Counted from the first letter of the stretch, positions 36,653 to 46,331 are shown. The stretch is DNA of 64,000 nucleotides from Hyphomonadaceae bacterium JAD_PAG50586_4 (GCA_023242925.1 CP096134.1:2437501-2501500), one strand, 5' to 3'. Numbers and translations are program-made. The notes: generated by a model from the letters alone, not told the origin.

Positions 36653-37749
36653 GCTTCATGTTCTCACGCCTCGGCGGCTACGTGATCCGCCGCATCTTTG
36701 TGGGCGTCGGCATCGTGCTGACGGCCGTGCTCGCTGCTATTCTGCTGATCGACATGGTCGAGCAGATGCGCACCGTCGGCAATCGCACCGAGCTCAGCAT
36801 TCCCGAAGCGCTGCATCTGACGTTGCTGAAAACGCCGATGCTGATCGAGCAGACGCTGCCCTTCGTCATTCTCGCCGGCACGATGATGGCCATCATCGGC
36901 CTCAACCGCTCAAGCGAACTCGTCGCCATGCGCGCGGCAGGTGTTTCCGCCTGGCGCTTCCTGACGCCGGCCGCTCTCGTCGGGCTCGTCATCGGCCTCG
37001 TCACAATCATGGCGCTCAACCCGTTAGGCGCACGGCTTTACCAGGAATTCGAGTCTGGCCGCGACGACGCGGTGGAGGCGGAAAATTTTCGCTCCGGCGA
37101 TAACGGCGTTTGGATCAGACAAGGCAATCGCGATGGCCAAGTCGTCATCCATGCGGACGGCGTCGATGCGAGCGGCACCGTACTTCAAGGCGCCACCTTC
37201 ATCTTTTTCGACAATCGTTCCGAGGCGCTGCGCTTCACCCGCCGCATCCGCGCCGCCACCGCCGAACTCCGCCCCGGCTTCTGGCAGCTCACCGATCTGG
37301 TCGAAGCGACGCCAGGCGCGCGCCCGGCACCCGCAGCCCACTTGGCGATCCCGACGACGCTTGACTCGGCTGAACTGATCAATCGCTTTGTGACACCCGC
37401 GACACTTTCGTTCTGGGCGCTGCCCGGCTTCATCCAGGACGCCCGCGCCGCCGGCTTCGCGCCCACCCGGTACGAGCTCAAATGGCAGGGTCTGCTGGCT
37501 TATCCACTCCTCTTGGCGGTCATGGCTGGCCTCGGCGCCGCCTTTTCGCTGCAGCTCCAACGCCTGGGCAACCTCGCCCGCTGGGGTGCGGCAGGGGTGG
37601 GGACCGGCCTCTTCCTCTTCTTCTACGGCCAGTTGGCGGGCGCTTTCGCCATGACGCAGTCCGTTCCGGCGGCGGTCGCGGCCTGGAGCCCGCCCGTGGC
37701 CGGAATGTTTGTCGCTTTGGCAATGGTCGCCTTCATGGAAGACGGCTAA
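36649..37749 (+). CDS. lptG: LptG, lipopolysaccharide export permease
   Basis: Second permease half of LptB2FG. 366 residues with the same layout as LptF: N-terminal helices (FVGVGIVLTAVLAAILLIDM, TLPFVILAGTMMAIIGLNRS), a periplasmic domain with NGVWIRQGNRDGQVVIHAD, and C-terminal helices (LLAYPLLLAVMAGLGAAFSL). Coupled to lptF by overlap. The next gene, lptD, follows after 123 bases. Confidence 0.97.
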   Translation: MSFMFSRLGGYVIRRIFVGVGIVLTAVLAAILLIDMVEQMRTVGNRTELSIPEALHLTLLKTPMLIEQTLPFVILAGTMMAIIGLNRSSELVAMRAAGVSAWRFLTPAALVGLVIGLVTIMALNPLGARLYQEFESGRDDAVEAENFRSGDNGVWIRQGNRDGQVVIHADGVDASGTVLQGATFIFFDNRSEALRFTRRIRAATAELRPGFWQLTDLVEATPGARPAPAAHLAIPTTLDSAELINRFVTPATLSFWALPGFIQDARAAGFAPTRYELKWQGLLAYPLLLAVMAGLGAAFSLQLQRLGNLARWGAAGVGTGLFLFFYGQLAGAFAMTQSVPAAVAAWSPPVAGMFVALAMVAFMEDG

Positions 37750-37872
37750 GGCGCCACACGGGCGGCGAAACGGTTCGCCAGAGCGGTGTCGGGCGCTGGA
37801 CGCCCTGTATCGGGGCCGGCTAGGTAGTGCGGGGAGTCGCACTAGAGGGATGCGGATGCGCCGTTCGGGGAG

Positions 37873-40098
37873 ATGGCCTACAGGTCGGCCGAGCGCACGC
37901 CGTTCGGGCTCGCCGCGCTTGCGGCGGCGCTGGCCATGAGCGTCAGCACGGTCGCGATCGCCCAGACCCCGGCCACGCAACCGACTTCAGCCGCCCCCAG
38001 CGAGAACGTCCTGCTCGAAGCGGACGAGGTGCTGAACGACGACGCTGCGCGCACCGTCACCGCGCAAGGCGACGTCCAGGTCCGCTATCAGGGCCGCACG
38101 CTGCGCGCAGACCAACTTGTTTACAACCTCGACACCGGCGTCATTCGCGCAATCGGCAATGTGCAGATCGTCCTCGAAGATGGATCGGTCACCTACGCCG
38201 ACGCTGTCGAAGCCGACGAAGCGATGAATGTCGGCGCCGCCAGCGAATTGCGGGCGCGGCTTGGAGAAGGTTCGACGCTCGCGGCGCGCGCCGCCATCCG
38301 TCGCGGCGCAGGCGCCAGTGAGCTTCAGCACGTTATCTACACCAGCTGCCCCGTCTGCGAGACAGGCGATCAGCCGCCGACGTGGAGTCTACGCGCGCGC
38401 CGCGCCGTGCAGAACCACGACACGCGCACGATCTCCTACGAAGGCGCCGTGCTCGAAGTTGTGGGCATTCCGGTCCTTTATCTACCGTTCATCGCGCACC
38501 CTGACCCGAGTGTGGGCCGCGCCTCCGGCTTCCTGCCGCCGAACATCGGCCGCAACCGCCGCCTGGGCAGCTTCTACGAGCAGCCCTATTATTGGGCGAT
38601 CTCGCCGTCGCAGGATCTGACCGCCACATTGCGCTTGCATGGCAACGTCAATCCGCTCGCGGGGCTGGACTATCGCAAGCGTTTCTGGTCGGGCGAGCTC
38701 TCGATCGACACCACGTTCACGCAAGAAGAATTGTTCGACGGCGACGGCGAACGCTCCGGCGAGGACCTCTTCCGCTACAGCGTGTTCGCGAACGGCGCAT
38801 TCCGCGTCAACGAAGACTGGATGTGGGGTTTCGGCGTCGAGAGTATTTACGACGACGAATATCTGCGCCGCTACGATGTCGATGGCGCGGGCGAACGTCG
38901 TGGCCCTTATATCGGCCGCGACACGCGCCTGATCTCGCAGCTCTATGCCATCGGCCAAGATCGTAATTTCTACAGCTCCGTCGCGTTCGTGAACTTCCAA
39001 GGCCTGCGTGAGCAGGACAATTCGGAATTGCTGCCGCTCATCCTGCCGTACGCGCAAACCGAGCACGTGCTGCAAGACCCGATCTTCGACGGCCAAATCC
39101 GCCTGAACGCCAACCTTGCCGCGCTACGCCGCGACGACGACGGCGTCGGACCATTCCTAGGCAGCGACGCACGTCTGTCGCTCAGCGCCTCTTGGCGTCG
39201 CGACGCTGTGTTCGGCCCCGGCATGGTGTTCAGCCCGTTCGCTGAAGCGCGCGGCGATGTCTTCCATGTCGAGACCTCCGCGGACGAATACGAGACCTTC
39301 TCGCGCGGCCTTGGCCTCGCTGGCGCGGAGATCAGCTGGCCGTTCATGCGTCCCGGCGAGCGCTTCGACATGATCGTCGAGCCGGTGATCATGGGGGCCA
39401 TCGCCACCGACGACGCCGACGACCCGCGCATCGTCAACGAAGACAGTCTCGCCTTCGAGCTGGACGACACCAACCTCTTCCGCCCGAATGCGGCGCCGAA
39501 TTACGACCTCTGGGAGCCGGGTCCACGCGTCAGCGTCGGCGTCCGCGCCAGCGCCCGTGCGCACACCGGCGAAAGCGCCTCGATCATCGTCGGGCGGCGC
39601 TGGCGCGAGGAACAGGCGCCGGGCTTCACCGAGGCCAACAACCTTGCGGGCGAGACTTCAGATTGGGTTGCCGCCGGCCAAGTTGATCTGGGGCGCAGCT
39701 TTGCCGCCGAAGGCCGCATCCGCCTTGAAGACGAAACCCTCGAAGTGCAGCGCGTCGACGCCCGCGTCCGCGGCGCTGTAGGTCGCTTCTATGGTGCGGT
39801 GCGCTATTACGAAACCGACCAGGCGCTGCTACTCGATCCCACAGACCCCAGCCGTGAAGTCTCAGGCGAAGTCGGCATGGACCTCGCCCGTGGCTGGCGA
39901 ATGCAGGCGGGTCTTACCCGCGACCTAGATTCAGACATAAATCTGCGCCAGGACATCCGCGCGATTTACGAGGACGATTGCACGTTCTTGGAGATTTCCT
40001 ACACCCGCACGGAAACCCAGCGCGGGACCATCGGCCCAGACGAGAGCGTGCAAATCCGGATAGGATTGAGCTCGCTGGGCGTCCTAGGCGGAAGCTGA
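37873..40098 (+). CDS. lptD: LptD, outer-membrane lipopolysaccharide assembly protein
   Basis: Outer-membrane barrel that, with LptE, inserts lipopolysaccharide into the outer leaflet. 741 residues: signal peptide (AALAAALAMSVSTVAIAQ), an LptA-like OstA domain (VLLEADEVLNDDAARTVTAQ, DVQVRYQGRTLRADQLVY), the conserved SCPVCETGDQPPTW cysteine pair that forms the plug-barrel disulfide region, and YLPFIAHPDPSVGRASGFL of the barrel. No strong Shine-Dalgarno; a six-base stem hairpin (37825-37844) sits just upstream. The 5' gap may hold a promoter, as lptD is often controlled separately. Confidence 0.95.
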   Translation: MAYRSAERTPFGLAALAAALAMSVSTVAIAQTPATQPTSAAPSENVLLEADEVLNDDAARTVTAQGDVQVRYQGRTLRADQLVYNLDTGVIRAIGNVQIVLEDGSVTYADAVEADEAMNVGAASELRARLGEGSTLAARAAIRRGAGASELQHVIYTSCPVCETGDQPPTWSLRARRAVQNHDTRTISYEGAVLEVVGIPVLYLPFIAHPDPSVGRASGFLPPNIGRNRRLGSFYEQPYYWAISPSQDLTATLRLHGNVNPLAGLDYRKRFWSGELSIDTTFTQEELFDGDGERSGEDLFRYSVFANGAFRVNEDWMWGFGVESIYDDEYLRRYDVDGAGERRGPYIGRDTRLISQLYAIGQDRNFYSSVAFVNFQGLREQDNSELLPLILPYAQTEHVLQDPIFDGQIRLNANLAALRRDDDGVGPFLGSDARLSLSASWRRDAVFGPGMVFSPFAEARGDVFHVETSADEYETFSRGLGLAGAEISWPFMRPGERFDMIVEPVIMGAIATDDADDPRIVNEDSLAFELDDTNLFRPNAAPNYDLWEPGPRVSVGVRASARAHTGESASIIVGRRWREEQAPGFTEANNLAGETSDWVAAGQVDLGRSFAAEGRIRLEDETLEVQRVDARVRGAVGRFYGAVRYYETDQALLLDPTDPSREVSGEVGMDLARGWRMQAGLTRDLDSDINLRQDIRAIYEDDCTFLEISYTRTETQRGTIGPDESVQIRIGLSSLGVLGGS

Positions 40099-40115
40099 GG
40101 CGGAGCGAATTGAGT

Positions 40116-41351
40116 ATGAACTGGAAGCACGTATCGGCTGCGGCGGCTCTGGCTGCGGCGCTTTGCGCGACTGTTCCCGTTGCGACCGCCCAAAACGCCG
40201 AAGGCGTTGCGGCGATCGTCAACGACCGCGTCATCTCCACCTTCGACGTGCGTCAGCGCGCAAACCTCCTGCTCGTCTCCGCTGGCATGCAATCGACGCC
40301 GGAATTGCAGCAACGCGCCCGTGCTCAGGCGCTGCGCGATCTGATCGACGAGAGTCTGCAGATCGAAGAAGCCGCGCGCTTTGAAGTCACCGTGGACGCC
40401 AATCAAATCGATCGCCGTCTCGCGGATATTGCCCAGCAGAATGAAACGACTCTTGATGGGTTTGTGCAGCAGCTTGCGCAATCGGGCGTGTCGGTCACAA
40501 CCCTACGCGCCCAAATCCAGGCGGACATGGCTTGGCAACGGCTGATGTCGGGCATGTACGGCTCGCGCGTGCGCGTGTCGCAAGTTGAGGTCACCGAGAC
40601 CCAACAGCGCATCGCCGCCAACGCAACACGCCCGCAATATCTGATCTCGGAAATTTTCCTGCCGGCCGAGAGCAGATCCGAGTTCGCCGAAATGGAGCAA
40701 GGGGCGATGCGTTTGCTCGAGCAAATGCAACGCGGGGCCCCATTCCCCATGGTCGCCCGTCAGTTCTCGCAGGCGCCGTCCGCCGCAGCGGGCGGGGACA
40801 TCGGCTGGATCGCCGCACCCGAACTGGCGCCCGAGCTCCAGCCGATTGCCGACCGTCTGCAGCAGGGCCAAGTCTCGCTACCCGTGCGCACGCAAAACGG
40901 CGTGCACATTATCGCCATGCGCGACCGCCGCGCCGGCGCGCCCACGGGCGCGACGACGGTCGCCGCGCTCCGTCAAATCACCGCCCCAGCAGCGCGCCAA
41001 AACGCGCTGGAACGCGTTCAACGCCGCGTGGACGGCTGCGGGAATCTGGAGCGTGAAGTCGCGACCGTGGAAGGTGCGACCTTGCTGGACCTCGGCCAGA
41101 CGCAAGAATCCGAGCTTTCGCCTGCGATCCGCGATCGCGTCGCCGGCATCCAAACCGGCCGCGCTTCCCCCGTCGTGATCGATGGCGATCAAGTGAACAT
41201 CGTCATCGTCTGCGCACGCGAAACCGGCGGCGCCGGCATGCCGAGCCGCGAGGAAATCTCGGGACGTCTGCGCGAGCAGGAGCTGACGATGCTGGCCGAT
41301 CGCTACCTGCGCAATCTGCGCCGCGAAGCGACGATCATCACCCGTCAATAA
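40116..41351 (+). CDS. surA: SurA, periplasmic chaperone and peptidyl-prolyl isomerase
   Basis: Escorts outer-membrane proteins through the periplasm. The ATG at 40116 gives a signal peptide (AAALAAALCATVPVATAQ) and 411 residues; the frame is open upstream inside lptD, without a suitable start. The chaperone N-domain comes first (AIVNDRVISTFDVRQRANLL) and one parvulin domain is clear (PQYLISEIFLPAESRSEF, MVARQFSQAPSAAAGGDIGW, RTQNGVHIIAMRDRR). lptD-surA-pdxA-rsmA is a conserved proteobacterial operon. Confidence 0.94.
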   Translation: MNWKHVSAAAALAAALCATVPVATAQNAEGVAAIVNDRVISTFDVRQRANLLLVSAGMQSTPELQQRARAQALRDLIDESLQIEEAARFEVTVDANQIDRRLADIAQQNETTLDGFVQQLAQSGVSVTTLRAQIQADMAWQRLMSGMYGSRVRVSQVEVTETQQRIAANATRPQYLISEIFLPAESRSEFAEMEQGAMRLLEQMQRGAPFPMVARQFSQAPSAAAGGDIGWIAAPELAPELQPIADRLQQGQVSLPVRTQNGVHIIAMRDRRAGAPTGATTVAALRQITAPAARQNALERVQRRVDGCGNLEREVATVEGATLLDLGQTQESELSPAIRDRVAGIQTGRASPVVIDGDQVNIVIVCARETGGAGMPSREEISGRLREQELTMLADRYLRNLRREATIITRQ

Positions 41352-41355
41352 TGTC

Positions 41356-42360
41356 ATGAAACCGCTCGCCGTTTCGATGGGCGATCCTGCTGGGATCGGC
41401 CTCGAACTGGCCGCGCGCGTTTGGGCGGAGCGCCACAGCGCACCGCCCTTTTTCCTTGTGGGTGATGCAGGCGCCTTCGAACGCGCCAGCGCCCGCTTGC
41501 AGCTGCCTAAGCCGAAGCTGCGCGTCGTCACCAACGCCACCGACGCCGACGTCGGCGACACGCTTTGCGTGCTGCAAATTCCGCTGGCCATGAGCGAGAC
41601 GCCAGGTGAGCCCGATCCCGTCAACGCCGACGCCACGATCGCCGCCATCGAACGCGGGGTCGCTGCAGTGCGCGAGGGCGCGGCCAGCGGCCTCGTCACT
41701 TTGCCCATCGCAAAAGCCGTGCTGCACACCGCTGATTTCGGGTTCCCCGGCCACACCGAATTCATCGCCCATCTCACCGCCAACGATGCCTGGGCGCAAA
41801 CACGCGGCCCGGTGATGATGCTTGCGGGCGCCACCCTCAAAGTCGCGCTGGCCACCATCCACCGGCCGCTTAAGGACGTGCCCGCAGCACTCACGCGCGA
41901 CCGCATCCTTGATACCGCGCGCGTCGTCTCAGAAGCGCTTCAGCGCGATTTCGGCATCGCCAATCCACGCATCGCGCTTTGCGGCCTCAACCCGCACGCT
42001 GGCGAAGATGGCCATATTGGCCGCGAGGAGATCGAGATCATCAATCCCGCGGCCGAACAATTGCGCGGCGAGGGCGTCGACATCACAAACGCCCGCTCCG
42101 CCGACGCGCTTTTCCACGAAGAAGCGCGCAAGAGTTACGATGCGGTCATTGCGCTCTATCACGACCAAGGCCTCATCCCGATCAAGACGCTGCACTTCTG
42201 GGATGGCGTAAACGTCTCGCTCGGCCTGCCGATCATCCGCACCTCGCCCGACCACGGCGCCGGCTTCGACATTGCCGGCAAAGGCATCGCGCGGGCCGAT
42301 AGCTTTCGCGCCGCACTTCAGATGGCGCGGCAAATGGCCGAACGTCGCGCGCGCTCATGA
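41356..42360 (+). CDS. pdxA: 4-hydroxythreonine-4-phosphate dehydrogenase
   Basis: NAD-dependent enzyme of vitamin B6 synthesis. 334 residues, usual length. SMGDPAGIGLELAARVW at the N-terminus, metal-binding His residues in FPGHTEFIAHLTAND, CGLNPHAGEDGHIGREE and YHDQGLIPIKTLHF, and the C-terminal RTSPDHGAGFDIAGKG. It starts 4 bases after surA and its stop overlaps the rsmA start (ATGA). Confidence 0.97.
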   Translation: MKPLAVSMGDPAGIGLELAARVWAERHSAPPFFLVGDAGAFERASARLQLPKPKLRVVTNATDADVGDTLCVLQIPLAMSETPGEPDPVNADATIAAIERGVAAVREGAASGLVTLPIAKAVLHTADFGFPGHTEFIAHLTANDAWAQTRGPVMMLAGATLKVALATIHRPLKDVPAALTRDRILDTARVVSEALQRDFGIANPRIALCGLNPHAGEDGHIGREEIEIINPAAEQLRGEGVDITNARSADALFHEEARKSYDAVIALYHDQGLIPIKTLHFWDGVNVSLGLPIIRTSPDHGAGFDIAGKGIARADSFRAALQMARQMAERRARS

Positions 42361-43240
42361 ACGCTGACGATCTGCCAACCTTGCGCGACGAACTCGAAGC
42401 GCATGGGCTCTGGGCCAACAAAGGTCTGGGCCAGCACTTCCTGCTCGATCTGAACATCACACGCCGTATCGCCAAAACGGCAGGCGACATCGCCGGCAAG
42501 ACTGTCATCGAAATTGGCCCAGGCCCCGGCGGCCTCACCCGCGCGCTGCTCGAAGCCGGGGCCGATCCGCTCATCGTCATCGAGAAAGACCCTCGCTTCG
42601 TGCCGCTGCTCGAACCATTGATCGAGTGGAGCGAAGGCAAACTTCAGATCGTGCAGGGCGACGCGCTCAATGTAGACGAGGCCGCGCTTTTAACTCCTCC
42701 CCTGCAAGCGGGGATTCTCGCGAAAGCGAGGGGAGCGGGAGGGGGACGAACGCCAGCGTCGTCTCCAACCTGCCCTACAATGTCGGCACGCCGCTGCTGG
42801 TGAAATGGCTCAAGGCCGGCGCCTGGCGCGGCGACATGACTCTGATGTTTCAAAAGGAAGTGGCCCAACGCATCGTCGCCAAGCCCGGCGGCGATGCGTA
42901 CGGCCGGCTCGCCGTGCTCGCACAAGCGCGCTGCAACGCGCGGCTCGAATTCGTCGTCGGCCCCCGCGCCTTCACGCCGCCGCCGAAAATCGCCTCCGCC
43001 ATCGTGCGCCTCACCGATCTTGCCGATCCCTATCCCCACCTCGACGCGCTCGAACGCGTCACCGCAGCCGCGTTCGGCCAACGCCGCAAAATGCTGCGCG
43101 CGGCCCTGCGTTCACTCACGCCCGACACCGAAGAGCTGCTGGGCGCAGCGGAGCTTGCACCCACCGCGCGCGCCGAAGAAATCGACCAAGCCGGCTTCCG
43201 CCGCCTTGCCGATGCATGGATTAAGAAGGCGCCTGCCTAG
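42357..43240 (+). CDS. rsmA: 16S rRNA dimethyladenosine methyltransferase, with a repeat insertion and one frame break
   Basis: Dimethylates two adenines at the 3' end of 16S rRNA (KsgA). N-terminal half: LGQHFLLDLNITRRIAKTAG, VIEIGPGPGGLTRALLEAGA. After DALNVDEAAL a REP-like palindrome (42691-42748) is inserted; then NASVVSNLPYNVGTPLLVKW with the catalytic NLPY resumes in another frame. One extra G in the run GGAGGGGG would make the insertion in-frame, adding about 20 residues (294 total, 274 without it, the normal size). So either the gene is intact with an insert, or it is truly broken. Confidence 0.9.
42691..42748. repeat. REP-like palindromic element inside rsmA
   Basis: Two nested hairpins: TCCCCTGCAAGCGGGGA and CTCGC-GAAA-GCGAG, followed by a G-rich tail (GGGAGCGGGAGGGGG). 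The start TAACTCCTC and the unit order (CTCCCC-type hairpin, TCGCGAAAGCGA spacer, GGGGAG tail) match the intergenic copies at 47841-47956. It sits in a place where RsmA homologues have no extra residues, so it is a recent insertion. Confidence 0.75.
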
Positions 43241-43269
43241 GCGTTGGGTACCGCTGGTCAGAGGCGCGT

Positions 43270-43695
43270 TTATTCGGCGTCTTCGAGATCGATATCCAAG
43301 ATCGACATCGTGAGGAAGTAACCCTCATCCTCATCCGCCGACAGCGTGCCGATGAATTCCTCGCCGACGTAAACTTCCGCCGAATCCGTTTTCCGCGGCC
43401 GCGCGCGCACTTGCATATCTGCGGACTTCAACACCTCGCGCAGAACGCCCTGCAGACGCGCGCGCTCCGCATCATCGATCGGCGCGTTCTTCTTGGCGCC
43501 CGCCGCACGCGGCACAGCCAAGCTCACCGAATACGATGTCTCGCCCTCGTCGGTATCCTTGACCAATTCCGCGACCGACTTGCCGGCGACAAGCACATCG
43601 CCTTCGTCGCCGCCGCGCGCGCTCACCGACACCGTCGGCGACCCCAAAACTCTGCTCAAATAGGCGCCGAGGCGCGTCACTTCCGCCTGGTTCAC
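43270..43695 (-). CDS. DUF3126 protein with a degenerate tandem duplication
   Basis: 141 residues. The C-terminal half is a good DUF3126 match: RLQGVLREVLKSADMQVRAR, DSAEVYVGEEFIGTLSADED and the acidic end MSILDIDLEDAE. The N-terminal half aligns to the same pattern in weaker form (EVTRLGAYLSRVLGSPTVSV, DEGDVLVAGKSVAELVKDTD, YSVSLAV), joined by an Ala/Lys linker. Typical family members are about half this length. Function unknown; cytosolic. Convergent with rsmA. Confidence 0.82.
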   Translation of the reverse strand: MNQAEVTRLGAYLSRVLGSPTVSVSARGGDEGDVLVAGKSVAELVKDTDEGETSYSVSLAVPRAAGAKKNAPIDDAERARLQGVLREVLKSADMQVRARPRKTDSAEVYVGEEFIGTLSADEDEGYFLTMSILDIDLEDAE

Positions 43696-43769
43696 GACCG
43701 GCTCCTTGTTGGAATGGCCGGGAAACTCGGCTGTCAGGCGCGGAAGGTCAAGCGCCAGAAGCGCCTAAA

Positions 43770-44051
43770 CTAGTCGAAATCCCAATGCGTGGCTTGGCGG
43801 CGCAGGTGGCGTCCGAAGAGGAAGCATGCGAGCCCCAGCGTGCCGAACCCGCCCATCACCGCGAGATAATCCCACATCCCGTCACGGATCGCGTCCATCA
43901 ACGTAAATGGCGTGTAGAGCGTGATCATACCGATCGCCACCGCCACCGCAGCGCCCGTCTTGATAAAAACGTCGCCAAAGAAAAAATTGCGATCGATCTC
44001 GCCACGGGGACGTCGTTGCGGTCTCGCAGCGTTAGCTCTGTGCTTGGCCAT
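43770..44051 (-). CDS. Small two-helix membrane protein
   Basis: 93 residues with a basic N-terminus (RANAARPQRRPRGEIDRN) and two hydrophobic stretches (about residues 33-50 and 63-82; GAAVAVAIGMITLYTPFTLM and YLAVMGGFGTLGLACFLFG). I do not recognise a family. It lies 44 bases downstream of gatA on the same strand and could be the last gene of that transcript. Confidence 0.65.
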   Translation of the reverse strand: MAKHRANAARPQRRPRGEIDRNFFFGDVFIKTGAAVAVAIGMITLYTPFTLMDAIRDGMWDYLAVMGGFGTLGLACFLFGRHLRRQATHWDFD

Positions 44052-44095
44052 ACCGTGACGCTAGCGGGATTCGGAGCGTTCCGTTTGCGTAACGC

Positions 44096-45574
44096 TCACG
44101 CCCACCATTTTGCCGGCTTGGCGCGAAAGTTCGCCGACTTCTCCAGAGCCGCGCTCACCGCAAACACGCTCTCTTCATCGAGCGCCTTGCCGATCACTTG
44201 CAGGCCAAGCGGCAATCCATTCGCATCCGTTGCCGCCGGTAGCGCGATCGCGGGCAAACCAGCCAAATTCGCGGTCACCGTGAAGATGTCGTTCAAATAC
44301 ATCGCCACCGGATCGGCGCTCTTTTCGCCAAGCGCAAACGCCGCCGACGGCGTCGCCGGCGTCAGGATCGCATCGACGCTCTCGAACGCATCGCGGAAAT
44401 CTTGTGCAATACGCTGACGCACCTTCTGCGCACGCAGATAATAGGCATCGTAATAGCCGGCGCTCAAAACATAAGTGCCGATCAGAATCCGGCGCTGCAC
44501 TTCCTTGCCGAAGCCCGACGCGCGCGTATTCTCATAGACGCCGTTCAGATCCTTACCCGCGACGCGCGCGCCGTAGCGCATGCCGTCATAGCGCGCGAGG
44601 TTCGACGACGCTTCCGCCGGCGCCACGATATAATAGGTCGGCAGCGCGTACTTGGTGTGCTTCAGCGAGATCGGCTTAATCGTAGCACCCGCATCCTTCG
44701 CCCACTCAATGCCTTGCTGCCATAGCGCTTCGATCTCCGGGGGCATGCCGTCGACGCGATATTCTTCCGGCACACCGATCACCATGCCCTTGATCGAACG
44801 CTGCGTCGCGGCACGGAAATTCGGCAACGCGTCGGTAAGCGATGTCGAATCCTTCGGATCATGCCCCGCCATCGATTGCAGCAGGATCGCACTATCTTCG
44901 ACAGTCTTCGCGATCGGCCCCGCTTGATCGAGCGACGACGCGAACGCGACAATGCCCCAGCGCGAGCAACGCCCGTAAGTCGGCTTAATCCCCACCGTGC
45001 CCGTAAACGCCGCCGGCTGACGGATCGAACCGCCCGTATCGGTCGCGGTCGCGCCCAAGCACAAATCCGCACTCACCGCAGAGGCAGAACCGCCCGATGA
45101 ACCGCCCGGCGTCAGCTTCGCTTCTTCATTGCCGCGCCGCCAAGGCGACACGACCGGGCCAAACTTTGACGTCTCGTTCGACGAGCCCATCGCGAACTCG
45201 TCCATGTTGAGTTTGCCCAACATCAGCGCGCCGTCGCGAAAGAGGTTTTCCGTCACCGTCGATTCATAGGTTGGCGTGAATTCGCCAAGCACGCCCGAGC
45301 ACGCCGTCGTGCGCACGCCTTCGGTGCAGAACAAATCCTTGATGCCGAGCGGCGCGCCCTCAAGCGGCCCCGCTTTGCCGGCCGCGCGCTTTGCATCGGA
45401 CTCTTTGGCCCGTGCGCGCGCCAGATCCGGCGTCGTCACCACATATGCATTCAAATGCGGATTGGCCTTATCGATCGCGCCAATAAACGCCTCAGTGAGC
45501 TCAACAGAAGAGAATTGCTTCTTCTCCATGCCATCGAGCGCGCCAGCCAATGTGAGAGATGTGAGATCATTCAT
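44096..45574 (-). CDS. gatA: Aspartyl/glutamyl-tRNA amidotransferase subunit A
   Basis: Amidase subunit of GatCAB that supplies ammonia for converting Asp-tRNA(Asn) or Glu-tRNA(Gln). 492 residues. The Ser-cisSer-Lys triad is intact: the Lys in [15 protein letters not shown] and the Ser pair in [20 protein letters not shown], followed by [17 protein letters not shown]. gatB is not adjacent, as it often is; an acetyltransferase gene separates gatA from gatC. Confidence 0.97.
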   Translation of the reverse strand: MNDLTSLTLAGALDGMEKKQFSSVELTEAFIGAIDKANPHLNAYVVTTPDLARARAKESDAKRAAGKAGPLEGAPLGIKDLFCTEGVRTTACSGVLGEFTPTYESTVTENLFRDGALMLGKLNMDEFAMGSSNETSKFGPVVSPWRRGNEEAKLTPGGSSGGSASAVSADLCLGATATDTGGSIRQPAAFTGTVGIKPTYGRCSRWGIVAFASSLDQAGPIAKTVEDSAILLQSMAGHDPKDSTSLTDALPNFRAATQRSIKGMVIGVPEEYRVDGMPPEIEALWQQGIEWAKDAGATIKPISLKHTKYALPTYYIVAPAEASSNLARYDGMRYGARVAGKDLNGVYENTRASGFGKEVQRRILIGTYVLSAGYYDAYYLRAQKVRQRIAQDFRDAFESVDAILTPATPSAAFALGEKSADPVAMYLNDIFTVTANLAGLPAIALPAATDANGLPLGLQVIGKALDEESVFAVSAALEKSANFRAKPAKWWA

Positions 45575-45588
45575 TCAATTACACACAC

Positions 45589-46044
45589 TTAAAGCGACTT
45601 CGCATAAAACGCGGTCCAAGCACTCGGCGGATAATCGAGCACGGGCTCGCACGTCTGAAAGCCACCGCGCTCGTAAACGCGCTTGGCCGCATCAAAATTA
45701 GAGCCGGTTTCAAGCACCACGCGCGACAAGCCCTCCTGTCGCGCCAAATCTTCAATGCGCGCCAGGATCGCGCCACCGACGCCCAAGCCCCGCGCCTCCG
45801 GCTTCACGAACATGCGCTTCACTTCGCCAACGCCCTCATGCCGGCGCAGCGCGCCCATGCCCAACGTCGCGCCGCTCCCATCACGCGCCACGAACAACGT
45901 CGTATCCGCCTGCGCCATCTGCTCAACTGTCATGTGATGACGATACTCAGCCGGCGTCAGCTCAAACGTGAATGCATTCAGCGCCTGCACCAGCGCCCGC
46001 ACGTCTTCCGAGAGCGGCGTTTCGGTAGCGATCGTGAAGCTCAC
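45589..46044 (-). CDS. GNAT family N-acetyltransferase
   Basis: 151 residues. The acetyl-CoA binding motif A is clear: KRMFVKPEARGLGVGGAILA, with RIEDLARQEGLSRVVLETGS following and the C-terminal YERGGFQTCEPVLDY typical of small-molecule GNATs. Its start overlaps the gatC stop by four bases, so it is co-translated with gatC, yet nothing links it to tRNA amidation. Substrate unknown. Confidence 0.9.
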   Translation of the reverse strand: MSFTIATETPLSEDVRALVQALNAFTFELTPAEYRHHMTVEQMAQADTTLFVARDGSGATLGMGALRRHEGVGEVKRMFVKPEARGLGVGGAILARIEDLARQEGLSRVVLETGSNFDAAKRVYERGGFQTCEPVLDYPPSAWTAFYAKSL

Positions 46045-46331
46045 TCCACCACCTTCGGCACAACAAAAAACCCGTCTTCCGACTTCGGCGCATTCTTAAG
46101 CACGCGCTCTGGCTCATTGCCCGCCGTCACCACGTCCTCACGCATCGGCAGGCTCAAGCCCTCGACCGCGCTCGTCATCGGCTCGACGCCCTCGACATCG
46201 ACCTCGTTCAGCTGCTCGATCCAGGCCATGATGCCGTTGAGCTCCGCCGCCATCGGCGCGACGCGATCCTCAGGCAGCGCCAACCGCGCCAGCTTGGCGA
46301 CCTTACGGACTGTTTTTTCATCGATAGACAT
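46041..46331 (-). CDS. gatC: Aspartyl/glutamyl-tRNA amidotransferase subunit C
   Basis: Small subunit that holds GatA and GatB together. 96 residues, usual size: VRKVAKLARLALPEDRVAPM, ELNGIMAWIEQLNEVDVEGV, EPMTSAVEGLSLPMREDVV and the C-terminal NAPKSEDGFFVVPKVVE. First gene of the gatC-GNAT-gatA unit, divergent from ruvX. Confidence 0.96.
   Translation of the reverse strand: MSIDEKTVRKVAKLARLALPEDRVAPMAAELNGIMAWIEQLNEVDVEGVEPMTSAVEGLSLPMREDVVTAGNEPERVLKNAPKSEDGFFVVPKVVE

Noticed and set aside
37825..37844. TAGTGC...GCACTA hairpin before lptD as a riboswitch
   Set aside because: Only a six-base stem; no further conserved structure is visible.
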